The notes under the pieces are model-generated. The model ran no database searches. It worked only from the letters and a program-made list of their open reading frames with translations, and was not told where the DNA came from. Positions 8,439 to 16,797 of a stretch of DNA of 64,000 nt are shown here, piece by piece. The DNA comes from Fimbriimonadaceae bacterium (lineage in GTDB: Bacteria; Armatimonadota; Fimbriimonadia; Fimbriimonadales; Fimbriimonadaceae), in contig JAHBTD010000004.1 of the NCBI GenBank assembly GCA_019638775.1, positions 186,001-250,000 of the forward strand. Reading direction: 5' to 3'. Every line of letters begins with the position of its first letter. Positions within the stretch are counted from its first letter, which is position 1. The translations under genes were made by a program, and so were the position numbers.

Positions 8439-9626
8439 GTGAGTCACCCAGGTCTCGCTGCGCGATGCAGCTTGCTCAACCCTTCCCCTACGCTTTCGAT
8501 CTCCGCAAAGGCGAAGGCAATGAAGGCCGACGGCAAGGACGTGCTCAATTTCGGCGCAGGTGAGCCCGACTTTGACACGCCAACCGTTGTGTGCGATGCC
8601 GCCGTAGAGGCCATTCGATCCGGCTTTACAAGGTACACGCCAACGTCAGGCATCCCCGAGCTCAAGTCTGCGATTGCGGCAAAGCTCTTCCGGCAGAACG
8701 CATTTAAGGCGGAACCAAACCAGATTGTCGTGAGCAGCGGCGCAAAGCAAAGTTGTTTCAATACTCTGACAGTCTTGCTCGATCCTGGTGATGAAGTCAT
8801 CCTTATCGCGCCCTACTGGATGACCTACTACGAACAGATCGTTCTCAACGGCGGCGTTCCGGTCATCGTCCAGACGGATTCGTCCACCTCCTTTGTGCCC
8901 AGCTTTGAAAGCATTCGTGAGAAGGTCACACCCAAAACAAAAGCGATCCTCATCAACAGTCCGAGCAATCCTACGGGCGCAGTGTACACGCGGGAGACGC
9001 TCAAAGAGATTGCAACGCTTGCCTTGAGGCACAACTTTTGGATCATCTCCGATGAGATCTACGAACAGTTGGTGTACGGCATCGAGCACACGTCCATCGC
9101 CTCGTTTAGCCCTGAAGTTGCCGAGCGCACCATCACCATTGGGGGATGCAGCAAGTCCTTTGCGATGACCGGGTGGCGAATCGGATATGCCGTCGCACCC
9201 GCAGAGGTCGCCAAGAAGATGACCAACTTTCAGGACCAGGTGACGAGCAATCCAAACTCGTTTGCCCAGAAAGGAGCCGTCGCGGCCTACACCATGCCCG
9301 ATGACGCCGTAATCGCGATGAGGGAAGAGTATCGGGCGAGAAGAGACCAGATCGCCGCCAGCATGAACTTGATTCCGGGTGTTTACGCTCCCGAACCGCG
9401 CGGAGCATTCTATCTGTTCGCCGATATCAGTAAACATCTTGGCGAAAGATTTTCCGATGACTGTGCATTGGCAGAATATTTGTTGGAAAATGCATTAGTG
9501 GCGACAGTGCCCGGCTCTGTGTTCTGCGGTCCCGGTCACATTCGCCTCAGCTACGCGACGAGCCGAGAAGACATTCATCGCGGGGTTGAGCGAATTGCCA
9601 ATGCCTTGAGCGCTGCATGTGTTTGA
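8439..9626 (+). CDS. aspC: class I aspartate/aromatic aminotransferase
   Basis: PLP-dependent cytosolic aminotransferase moving the amino group between aspartate (or similar amino acids) and 2-oxoglutarate. About 395 residues from the GTG at 8439, the usual size of thermophile-type AspAT (subfamily 1-gamma). Visible signatures: FGAGEPDFDTP, YTPTSGIPELKSAIA, NSPSNPTGAVY, DEIYEQLVYG and the PLP lysine in GGCSKSFAMTGWRIGY, with a late GAFYLFADIS and GPGHIRLSYA. Some relatives also make prephenate aminotransferase. The start sits six bases after a TATACT element. The stop overlaps rnc by ten bases, so the two genes are translationally linked. Confidence 0.93.
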   Translation: MSHPGLAARCSLLNPSPTLSISAKAKAMKADGKDVLNFGAGEPDFDTPTVVCDAAVEAIRSGFTRYTPTSGIPELKSAIAAKLFRQNAFKAEPNQIVVSSGAKQSCFNTLTVLLDPGDEVILIAPYWMTYYEQIVLNGGVPVIVQTDSSTSFVPSFESIREKVTPKTKAILINSPSNPTGAVYTRETLKEIATLALRHNFWIISDEIYEQLVYGIEHTSIASFSPEVAERTITIGGCSKSFAMTGWRIGYAVAPAEVAKKMTNFQDQVTSNPNSFAQKGAVAAYTMPDDAVIAMREEYRARRDQIAASMNLIPGVYAPEPRGAFYLFADISKHLGERFSDDCALAEYLLENALVATVPGSVFCGPGHIRLSYATSREDIHRGVERIANALSAACV

Positions 9627-10330
9627 TTCCTAAAGCTATACCGTTAAAAAGCGAAGAGCTGTTTCTGCTCGCGATGCGGCACAGGTCTGCAGCAGCCGAT
9701 CCGGTGCTGGAGAGTTATGAGCGACTTGAGTTTTTTGGCGACTCCGTTCTGGGGCTCGTCATTGCCCAGTACCTCTATGAGAATCATCCCGACTGGGATC
9801 AGGGAATGCTCAGCAAAGCCAAGTCGAGCGTTGTCCAAGAAGGCCCTCTTGCGGAAGCGGCGGCCTCGCTTGGCCTCACCGAATTCATGGAGTTGAGTGC
9901 GTCGGAGGAGGCCACCGGCGGACGAAATCGCCCCTCCATTCTTGCCGATGTTTTGGAGGCGATCTTCGGTGCGATCTATTTAGAGTCCGGGTTAGAAGCG
10001 GCACGCTGGTTTATCCTTGAACAGTTGCATCCTTACTTGATGAGGGTCAGTGAAGGTGATGTTAATCCTAACGACTTTAAGTCAAAGCTCCAAGAGATTG
10101 CACAGGCGACTTGGCATAAAACCCCAACTTACAAAGTAGCCCGTGAGGCTGGTGTGGCTCACGACAAGCGCTTTACAGTGCAAGTGCTGTTCGATAACGA
10201 AGTGATGGGAGAAGGGACAGGGCGGTCAAAGAAGGAAGCGGAGCAGGCCGCTGCTCAAGACGCGATCGGTCTGATCCAGCGTCATGTTCGCGCCAGAGAG
10301 ATCGCAGAACTCCACCTAGATCCATCGTAA
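9617..10330 (+). CDS. rnc: ribonuclease III
   Basis: Double-strand-specific endoribonuclease that processes rRNA precursors and structured mRNAs. 237 residues, normal for the family. The catalytic signature ERLEFFGDSVLGL (about residues 35-47) and the second acidic cluster LADVLEAIFGAIYLE (about 113-127) supply the metal ligands. A dsRNA-binding domain follows (about 155-225) with DFKSKLQEIAQA and GRSKKEAEQAAAQDA. The ATG at 9617 lies inside the end of the aminotransferase gene (10-base overlap), which suggests co-translation. Confidence 0.97.
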   Translation: MCLIPKAIPLKSEELFLLAMRHRSAAADPVLESYERLEFFGDSVLGLVIAQYLYENHPDWDQGMLSKAKSSVVQEGPLAEAAASLGLTEFMELSASEEATGGRNRPSILADVLEAIFGAIYLESGLEAARWFILEQLHPYLMRVSEGDVNPNDFKSKLQEIAQATWHKTPTYKVAREAGVAHDKRFTVQVLFDNEVMGEGTGRSKKEAEQAAAQDAIGLIQRHVRAREIAELHLDPS

Positions 10331-10485
10331 TCTGTATAATGTAGTTGGACCTAGTGAAATTGCTGGATTTAGCCTCCGAGTTGCCCGATTTCAGATAGAA
10401 GTTGACTATTGGCATTGGAGATGCAGTCCAATTGAATGTAACTGCGCACGGAAGGGTGTCCATACGTTCGTGTCGGTGGTGTGTT

Positions 10486-11247
10486 ATGCGATTGAATTAT
10501 TTGAAATTGAGCTTTCTGGGGATGTTCGCGTTCCTATGTATGGCGGTGTCCCACGCACAATTACCCACAAATTCTTATATCAACAGAAAGGTGACTTCGG
10601 TCAATGACTTGATTCTTCATATCACGACCGACCCCGAGGTTTTTTCTCGCTATAGCCGACACTTTGCTATGGACCGGGAAGAGTTGATTGCCTACATCGG
10701 AACTCTGCATCGTGCTGTCCTCGACAAAGATGGGCTGTATGTGGTTTACAACGTTCCGGCAACGGGCGAACTGCGATCAAAAGCCCGAATGCTTAAGAAA
10801 GGGACTCCCGTATTTGCCGATCCTCACGGCACGGCCGTCATGATGGTCATTTGCGGAAACCCAATGACTCGAGGACCGAAAAAGGAAACGACCATCGTTG
10901 AGTTCATCGAGCCGAATACGACGATCTCTACGGAGATTGCCGAAGTACCAGTAACCATGCAAAGTGAACTGAGCGAGGCGGTCGCATCGGTGATTCCTCC
11001 GGGTTACAACCCTGTTGAAACCATCCCTTCAGCCGTCTATACACCTCCGACCGTAACCGGTGGCGGCAGCGACATCCAGATCATTGGCGGTGGCGGATTC
11101 CCCTGGGCGATTCTTCCCGCGCTTGGTTTGGTAGGAGCGGTTGGCGGAGGCGGGTCCAATCCGCCCGTGCCGGAGCCTGCAACGATCGCGATCCTTGCAG
11201 CCGGTGTAACGACCCTGGTTGTTCGAAGACGCAAACGATCTTCCTAA
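10486..11247 (+). CDS. PEP-CTERM sorting-signal protein
   Basis: A 253-residue secreted protein of unknown function read from the ATG at 10486 (MRLNYLKLSFLGMFAFLCMA signal peptide ending at SHA-Q). The C-terminus has a classic PEP-CTERM signal: VPEPATIAILAAG, a hydrophobic helix, and the basic tail RRRKRSS. It should be processed by an exosortase and linked to exopolysaccharide or outer surface. The central part contains SKARMLKKGTPVFADPHG, suggesting a small SH3-like or FecR-like beta domain, but I cannot name it. Glycine-rich stretches precede the sorting signal. A hairpin terminator follows directly. Confidence 0.82.
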   Translation: MRLNYLKLSFLGMFAFLCMAVSHAQLPTNSYINRKVTSVNDLILHITTDPEVFSRYSRHFAMDREELIAYIGTLHRAVLDKDGLYVVYNVPATGELRSKARMLKKGTPVFADPHGTAVMMVICGNPMTRGPKKETTIVEFIEPNTTISTEIAEVPVTMQSELSEAVASVIPPGYNPVETIPSAVYTPPTVTGGGSDIQIIGGGGFPWAILPALGLVGAVGGGGSNPPVPEPATIAILAAGVTTLVVRRRKRSS

Positions 11248-11265
11248 GAAAATCAAAACACACCG

Positions 11266-11303
11266 AACAGTCCAAGAAGCAGTCCTTCTCGGACTGTTTT
11301 TTT
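11266..11303 (+). terminator. Rho-independent terminator after the PEP-CTERM gene
   Basis: The stem AACAGTCC-A-AGAAG pairs with CTTCT-C-GGACTGTT around a short loop, and a run of seven T (11297-11303) follows. The gene on the opposite strand ends three bases beyond, so the stem may also serve it. Confidence 0.85.
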
Positions 11304-11305
11304 GA

Positions 11306-12409
11306 TTAGCCAATCACAGTTAGCGTGGGACTCGGTTCATCGTTGAGACTGACACAGCCTCGTTCCTCCATCGCCACGATGTTTTCGATCCTTACGCCAA
11401 AGCGTCCTGGCATATAAATGCCCGGCTCCACGCTGAAACAGTTGCCAACTTCAAGCCTGTATTTATTCCCCTCAACGATATTGGGCTCTTCATGGCCTTG
11501 CATCCCAATGCCGTGCCCCGTTCGATGAATGAAATACTTGCCGTACTCGGCTCGGTCAATGACTTGCCTTGCGGCTTGATCGACCGATTCGCAGGTTGAT
11601 CCCACCTTCGCATGTTCCCGCGCGGCCATGTGTGCCTTATACACAATCTCGTAAACTCGGTGAGCTTCCAGACGTGGCTCACCGCAGGCTACGGTTCGCG
11701 TGATGTCGCTCTGGTATCCGCCGAACTCACAGCCAAAATCGAGGATGACCACATCGCCGTCTTGGATGACTGTGTCGTCGCTCAAATGATGCGGTTCTGC
11801 TCCATTTGCCCCGGTCGCAATGATGCAAAACTTGGGCAGCCCTCCGCGCTTCGACATCTCTGCCTCAAGCTCTATCGAAACTTGGCGCTCAGTTTTTCCA
11901 GCTTTAAGGATGTGTGGTATCTGAAGCCATGCGTCATCGGCGATACGCGCGGCCTTCCGCATCAAGTCAATCTCTTCTGCCGACTTCACTCGCATCAATG
12001 CGGAAAGCACGAAACGACCGTTCACAAATCGTGCGTTGGGCGCTGAGATGTGCATAGGAAGCAGCATGTGGGCAGGCAGATCGGGGTCTACCGCGATAGT
12101 GCTGCGCTCGATGCCCCAGTCATGGACCAGCTCTTGAAAGTGGAGCAGCGGGTCCTCGCCATCCTGCCATGTCCGCACGTCCTTAATCCCCACTCGGGTC
12201 GCCTGGTTCGCGCTCAAAGCCGGGCAGATCATTCTGACTTTGCCCTCGTCGGTCACGGCAAGAGCCAGGAACCGCTCGTGACCACCCTCGTGGAATCCAT
12301 GGATATAGCCCATTGCGACCGGGGTCCAGGCAAAGAAAGCCGAGCATCCGTTCAGCCGAAGCTGCTCAGCCAGCGCTTCGATACGCGACTCGTAAACTGG
12401 TGACGACAT
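11306..12409 (-). CDS. M24-family aminopeptidase (Xaa-Pro type)
   Basis: Cytosolic dinuclear-metal peptidase of 367 residues, removing N-terminal residues before proline. An N-terminal creatinase domain (about 1-130) precedes a pita-bread catalytic domain with all five metal ligands visible: D and D in ILDFGCEFGGYQSDITRTV, H in HRTGHGIGMQGHEEP, E in FSVEPGIYM and E in RIENIVAMEE. The ATG at 12409 is preferred over a TTG nine codons upstream because a TATACT element ends six bases before it. Confidence 0.92.
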   Translation of the reverse strand: MSSPVYESRIEALAEQLRLNGCSAFFAWTPVAMGYIHGFHEGGHERFLALAVTDEGKVRMICPALSANQATRVGIKDVRTWQDGEDPLLHFQELVHDWGIERSTIAVDPDLPAHMLLPMHISAPNARFVNGRFVLSALMRVKSAEEIDLMRKAARIADDAWLQIPHILKAGKTERQVSIELEAEMSKRGGLPKFCIIATGANGAEPHHLSDDTVIQDGDVVILDFGCEFGGYQSDITRTVACGEPRLEAHRVYEIVYKAHMAAREHAKVGSTCESVDQAARQVIDRAEYGKYFIHRTGHGIGMQGHEEPNIVEGNKYRLEVGNCFSVEPGIYMPGRFGVRIENIVAMEERGCVSLNDEPSPTLTVIG

Positions 12410-12421
12410 AGGAAAAGTATA
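12410..12421 (-). promoter_or_regulatory. leaderless -10 element of the M24 peptidase
   Basis: TATACT (minus strand, 12421-12416) followed by six bases and the ATG at 12409. No Shine-Dalgarno sequence is present. Confidence 0.55.
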
Positions 12422-12507
12422 TCGGGTCTTCGCCAAGGAGGTGGCTCATGTAGACAGGTAAACAAGAGCCAAAGGCGCAGAGATTGCTCCGGCCTATCGA
12501 AGACCCT

Positions 12508-12539
12508 ATGTAGCCGCAGTCTTAAACCTGCGGCTACAT
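12508..12539. repeat. 12-bp inverted repeat hairpin
   Basis: ATGTAGCCGCAG and CTGCGGCTACAT pair perfectly around an eight-base loop, with no T run. It lies in the gap between two minus-strand genes and looks like a dispersed palindromic repeat, not a terminator. Confidence 0.7.
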
Positions 12540-12561
12540 CTCACCAGAAGGCAGGACGTTC

Positions 12562-12595
12562 AATCCAAAATCGTAAATCCAAAATCCAAAAATTG
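12562..12595. repeat. degenerate heptamer repeat (ATCCAAA)
   Basis: A run with period seven: ATCCAAA, ATCGTAA, ATCCAAA, ATCCAAA. It lies directly after the stop of the giant amidohydrolase. Similar period-seven runs occur at 16729, 40926, 45145 and 54846. Confidence 0.6.
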
Positions 12596-12597
12596 GA

Positions 12598-15500
12598 CTA
12601 TCCTGCTTTCTTCCATGTGTTCGGCTTCGGCTTCGTGTTGTACTTGTTGTAGAGCCGGGTCTGTTTGTTCTCCAGGCTCGTCTCCTTGCCCCGAATCCAG
12701 GCGTGCAACACTCGCGTGGAGGTCTCCAGCAGGTCTCCATCGGTAACGATCAGCGTTCCTTCATAGCCCGTTTGGATCGCGCCAAGACGCTTGCCGAGAC
12801 CGAGGATCTCAGCCGGCCAAAGCGTGACCGATCGCATCGCGTCTTCGGGGTCCATCCCGTAGGCGGCCGCGAATCCTGCTTGGTCTCGGAGCTGACGAAC
12901 GTCAAAGTCGGAGTTCGTCGAAAGCGCGACCTTCACACCGGCAGCTCTTAGCTTCCCTGGTGCAGCGTAGAACTCATGAGGATGAGAATCGTTGCCGCCG
13001 GGCAGGTTCATCGTCGCCGTAAAGATGATGGGAATGCCCTTCTCAGCAAGCCAATCCGCGATCTCGACCGCGTTGGTGCAGCCAAGCAGCTGGATGTTCA
13101 CTCCCTCCTTCTCGGCCCATGCAACTGTCGCCTTCATATCGCTGGCGCTATGGGCAATCGCAAGGATGGAGCACTTTTTGTCCAGAACCTTCGCAAGCTG
13201 CTCCATTCGGTCGTCGCGAGGAGTGAGGGGTCCCTTCCCAGAGGCGTAAGCATTGCGGGCTTCGATATAGTCTCTAGCTTGTTGGAGCCAAGTCGATGCT
13301 TGGCGTAGTGAAGACGTTGTGTCGCCACCGCCACCACCACCGCGACGGCCCTGCCCTCCTTTATCGTCCTCGTGTTCGTCATGGCTGTGCTTCACCGCTG
13401 AGCCAGCGCCGAAATGCTCTTCTCCGCAAAGATCTTCATCCTCGCCGAAGCCAAAACCGCCTCCACCACCGACCGTAAGCATCACGCCGATACCACCTTG
13501 GATGGTCATATCCTCCCAGGTGTAACCGTCCAGGTAAATCAGAGATGCCTGCCCGGGCATGCCCCCGCCAGTCGGGTGGGTGACCGCCGTGAGCACACCC
13601 TGCGCACGAGCGACGCCAAGAAGCTCGCTCTCGGGATTTACCGCGCGTTCGGGTCGATAGTCGGGATGGAAATTGCCGCGCTCCGAAGAGTCATTGCTCG
13701 CCGGGACTTGACCGATTTCGTTGAGTCCCAAGGTAGTAGAAGCATCGATGAGGCCAGGGTAGACGTGCTTGCCCTTGCCGTCGATGCGGGTCACACCATT
13801 CGGAATCGCTGCCCGAGGCCCGACAGCCTTAATCAGACCGTCGTCACCCACAACCACATTTCCGACAAACGGATCGCCGATCATCGGATGGATCGTGGCA
13901 CCCACGATAGCAAACGCCTTTGCTTGGTACTTCGCGATTCCGGGGATGCCTGTTACTTCGCCGATTCCCGAAACCTTTGCGGTCTCCCCCGCTGTGAGCT
14001 CTCCTGCGGCTGCGGCCTCCGCAGCTTTGGGCGGCTCGTCCTGTCCAAGCACCTGCTTTGCTGTAGCGAGGAAAGCATCTCGCTCGGCGCGCTGCTTGGC
14101 ATCGTCGGCAAGGTCAAACAGCTTCACGCCATCGACATAAGTTGCCAAACACTTGGTAAAGATCGAAGTCGGGGGCGCGGTCCAGATCGCAAGATCGGCA
14201 TCTTTGCCTGCTTCGAGTGAGCCGGTCCGCCCAGAGATTCCCATCTGCTTCGCCGGCCCAGTGGTGACAAAACTCAGTGACGCCTCTGGCGTGGAAGCTC
14301 CATAACGGATTGCCTTCGCCGCTTCGATGTACAGTCTTCGAGCGTGGTTGTTGCTGTCGCTGTTGACGCTGGTCACCACTCCTCGATCCGCCATCAGCGA
14401 CATATTGTAAGGGATCGCATCATACGCTTCGAGCTTGAATCCCCACCAGTCGGCAAACGTCGATCCGCCGATGCCCTGCTCCGCCATTTCATCAGCGATC
14501 TTGTAGCCTTCAAGAATGTGCTGGAACGTCGCAATCTCGGCCCCAACCTCCTTCGCCACACGCATCAGCATCAAGAATTCATCTTGGCGATAGCCATGGC
14601 TGTGAATCTTGATCGTGCCATCGGCGATCATGCTTAGCGCTTCGAGCTGGAGATCTCGCCGGGGCTCAACCTTTGTTTTGCCGGCTTTGAAATCGGCCCA
14701 AGCTTGGGCGTACTCTTTGCCCGCGTAGAATGCACGACGGATCGAATCCTCGTTGCCCATACGACTTTGAGGACGCCAGGTAAGCAAGCTATCCCACGAC
14801 GGCTCGGGAGCTTGATTGCCGCCGAAGCCACCTTCAGGCTCGCGGATCGGATTTTGCCCGAGGGCAAACTTCACTCCCATCGGTGCGTAGTCTATTCGGA
14901 AATCCTCGGGGCGCTGCCCCCATCTCCATTTGACCGGGTTTGCTTGTCCACCAATGACGTTCGCGGAGCCATGAAGCTGCTGCGCCCCTACCACACCACC
15001 GGCAAGCTGTCTGTACACGTTCACGTCTCGGTGGTTCACGACATCCTGAATCCGGCACTCCGCCGTGATCATGTTCGTCGATTCGTTGACGCTGCCTGTG
15101 ATGGCTGTGTGGCTGTGGCAATCCCACAGACCTGGCGAAATATGAAGCCCTTTGGCGTCGATAACTTCACACCCGTCAGGAGCCGTCAGCCCTTTCCCAA
15201 TCGCTGCGATCTTGCCATCTTTGATGATGATGTCGGCATTTTGAAGAACGCCCTGCCGCGACATCGTCCAGATCGTTGCGTTCTTATAGAGTCGGAACGC
15301 CTTCTTCGTTTCGGCGGGGCGTGGGAAGGACTCGTAGTTTGGAGGCATCAACTTCATTGGCGCTTCCGGTCCAAGCTGATCTGCCTCCTTCTTTTTGGGC
15401 ATGTCAAACGCCACTCGCTGGCCTTCGACGAACGCTGCCATGATCTGCGAAGATTGGCTGAGTAGGTCTCCTTGAACGATAAGCAGGTTCCCAAGCTTTC

Positions 15501-16698
15501 CTTCTTCGACCGTTCCAACACGCTTGTCGATGCCAAGAAGCTTGGCTGGGCGAGTCGTCATTGCCGCAAGTGCGCCATCGCGGCTGAGTCCGCATCGCAC
15601 GAGCATACGGATCCCTTCAAACGGGTTACTGGAGCTCGACGGAGCATAGCAGAACTCAATCCCCGCTTTCTCTAACTCCGCTCCAGCCTGAAGTTCATTG
15701 AAATACGCGCGGATGTTGGCCACATCGTTTCGACTGTCGTCCGGGCTGATGGTTGGCTTTGAAATGAGATCGCCATCGAGCATGACCTGAATGCGCGGAT
15801 TTTTGAGAAGGTCAAGAATTGCCCCGGCGCTGCGCCGCATCGTATATATGGACTTAAGATTGAATTCTCGCGAGATTGCCATCGCCTCAAGAGCCGATAG
15901 TTCACTCATATCGTCAAAGAGCGCGTAGTCTTCGCCCTTTGCCAAAGCAACGAGTCGCTCCAGGGCAAGGTCGCGCTCTGGGCGTGCGACGTTTGGATTA
16001 GCCGCATAGTACGATTGCATCCTGCCGTACCACCCAGCATCAAGAATCGTCTGTCGGATAAAGGCGATTGCACCCATCGTCGAGCCGGGGTATTGTCCGT
16101 TTCTCGGCGCGGCAAGGGAGATCGGGAATCCCAACCCCTCTCTCATCATGTTTGCCGGAGCGATGTCGGGCGATGAGAGGCTGAAGATGCCGGATTTGGG
16201 TCCTACCAACCCGCCTCGGGCATAGGTGTGAGCCACAGCATAGCCGTTCTTCACCAGCGACTCGAAATCACTCACGCCCTTCTGCCCCATCTCTGCAATG
16301 CGCTTGTCGGAAAAGAGGTTGACGGCCTTTCCAAACGGGTCGGCGTCGCGATTAACCTGGGTGCGACCTCCACCCCCACCGGGACCGACTTGTCCTGCTG
16401 TCGGCGTCTGGGTCACTCCCTCGACGGTCACTCGCAGAAGCGGGTGGATCAAGCCTGGATAGACGGAGAGGCCCGAGCAGTCGATCGTTTCTGCACCTCC
16501 CGATGCCTCCAGATTGTTCCCAATCTTTGCGATCACGCCATCCTTCACCAGGATGTCGGCTTTCTCGATCACCTTTCCGGGCGAAACGATGACGCGGGCG
16601 CCCTTGAGCAGATAGGTGGGGCGAGGCGAGTCCTGGGCGATCGCGATCAACGGAAGTGTCGCCAGCAGTGCGAGCACTGGCAATCTTTTCAGCTTCAT
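12598..16698 (-). CDS. giant secreted amidohydrolase with three tandem modules
   Basis: A 1366-residue exported protein (signal MKLKRLPVLALLATLPLIAIAQ) about three times the usual length. Three amidohydrolase modules follow: about 25-440, 470-890 and 925-1340. Each starts with the composite beta-sandwich line (GARVIVSPGKVIEKADILVK; NATIWTMSRQGVLQNADIII; GATIHPMIGDPF). Only the middle module has an intact metal motif (PGLWDCHSHT). The first reads PGLIHPLLRV and the third PGLIDASTTLGL, so they probably do not bind metal the same way. A glycine-histidine-rich segment (about 1115-1150) interrupts module three. The substrate is unknown; relatives include imidazolonepropionase-like hydrolases. TAGAAT ends seven bases before the ATG. 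Confidence 0.85.
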   Translation of the reverse strand: MKLKRLPVLALLATLPLIAIAQDSPRPTYLLKGARVIVSPGKVIEKADILVKDGVIAKIGNNLEASGGAETIDCSGLSVYPGLIHPLLRVTVEGVTQTPTAGQVGPGGGGGRTQVNRDADPFGKAVNLFSDKRIAEMGQKGVSDFESLVKNGYAVAHTYARGGLVGPKSGIFSLSSPDIAPANMMREGLGFPISLAAPRNGQYPGSTMGAIAFIRQTILDAGWYGRMQSYYAANPNVARPERDLALERLVALAKGEDYALFDDMSELSALEAMAISREFNLKSIYTMRRSAGAILDLLKNPRIQVMLDGDLISKPTISPDDSRNDVANIRAYFNELQAGAELEKAGIEFCYAPSSSSNPFEGIRMLVRCGLSRDGALAAMTTRPAKLLGIDKRVGTVEEGKLGNLLIVQGDLLSQSSQIMAAFVEGQRVAFDMPKKKEADQLGPEAPMKLMPPNYESFPRPAETKKAFRLYKNATIWTMSRQGVLQNADIIIKDGKIAAIGKGLTAPDGCEVIDAKGLHISPGLWDCHSHTAITGSVNESTNMITAECRIQDVVNHRDVNVYRQLAGGVVGAQQLHGSANVIGGQANPVKWRWGQRPEDFRIDYAPMGVKFALGQNPIREPEGGFGGNQAPEPSWDSLLTWRPQSRMGNEDSIRRAFYAGKEYAQAWADFKAGKTKVEPRRDLQLEALSMIADGTIKIHSHGYRQDEFLMLMRVAKEVGAEIATFQHILEGYKIADEMAEQGIGGSTFADWWGFKLEAYDAIPYNMSLMADRGVVTSVNSDSNNHARRLYIEAAKAIRYGASTPEASLSFVTTGPAKQMGISGRTGSLEAGKDADLAIWTAPPTSIFTKCLATYVDGVKLFDLADDAKQRAERDAFLATAKQVLGQDEPPKAAEAAAAGELTAGETAKVSGIGEVTGIPGIAKYQAKAFAIVGATIHPMIGDPFVGNVVVGDDGLIKAVGPRAAIPNGVTRIDGKGKHVYPGLIDASTTLGLNEIGQVPASNDSSERGNFHPDYRPERAVNPESELLGVARAQGVLTAVTHPTGGGMPGQASLIYLDGYTWEDMTIQGGIGVMLTVGGGGGFGFGEDEDLCGEEHFGAGSAVKHSHDEHEDDKGGQGRRGGGGGGDTTSSLRQASTWLQQARDYIEARNAYASGKGPLTPRDDRMEQLAKVLDKKCSILAIAHSASDMKATVAWAEKEGVNIQLLGCTNAVEIADWLAEKGIPIIFTATMNLPGGNDSHPHEFYAAPGKLRAAGVKVALSTNSDFDVRQLRDQAGFAAAYGMDPEDAMRSVTLWPAEILGLGKRLGAIQTGYEGTLIVTDGDLLETSTRVLHAWIRGKETSLENKQTRLYNKYNTKPKPNTWKKAG

Positions 16699-16711
16699 GA
16701 AATTGATTCTA
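16699..16711 (-). promoter_or_regulatory. leaderless -10 element of the amidohydrolase gene
   Basis: TAGAAT (minus strand, 16711-16706), seven bases, then ATG at 16698. Confidence 0.45.
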
Positions 16712-16728
16712 CTGGAAACGCGGAAGTA

Positions 16729-16797
16729 GCTGAGAGCTTGTGCTAGGAGCTGGGAGCTACAGACTGCAAGCTCCTAGCTCATAGCTCCCGACTCACA
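16729..16797. repeat. degenerate heptamer repeat (GCTNNNN)
   Basis: About ten units of seven bases, nearly all containing GCT (GCTAGGA, GCTGGGA, GCTACAG, then GCTCCTA, GCTCATA, GCTCCCG). The two halves are partly complementary and could fold into a hairpin. The run fills the gap between lutC and the amidohydrolase gene and just reaches the last codons of lutC. Confidence 0.6.

Noticed and set aside
13414-14220. Long plus-strand frames opposite the amidohydrolase (also 14704-15465 and 16228-16746)
   Set aside because: They are antisense shadows of a well-supported gene, with histidine- and arginine-rich composition typical of reverse-frame reading.
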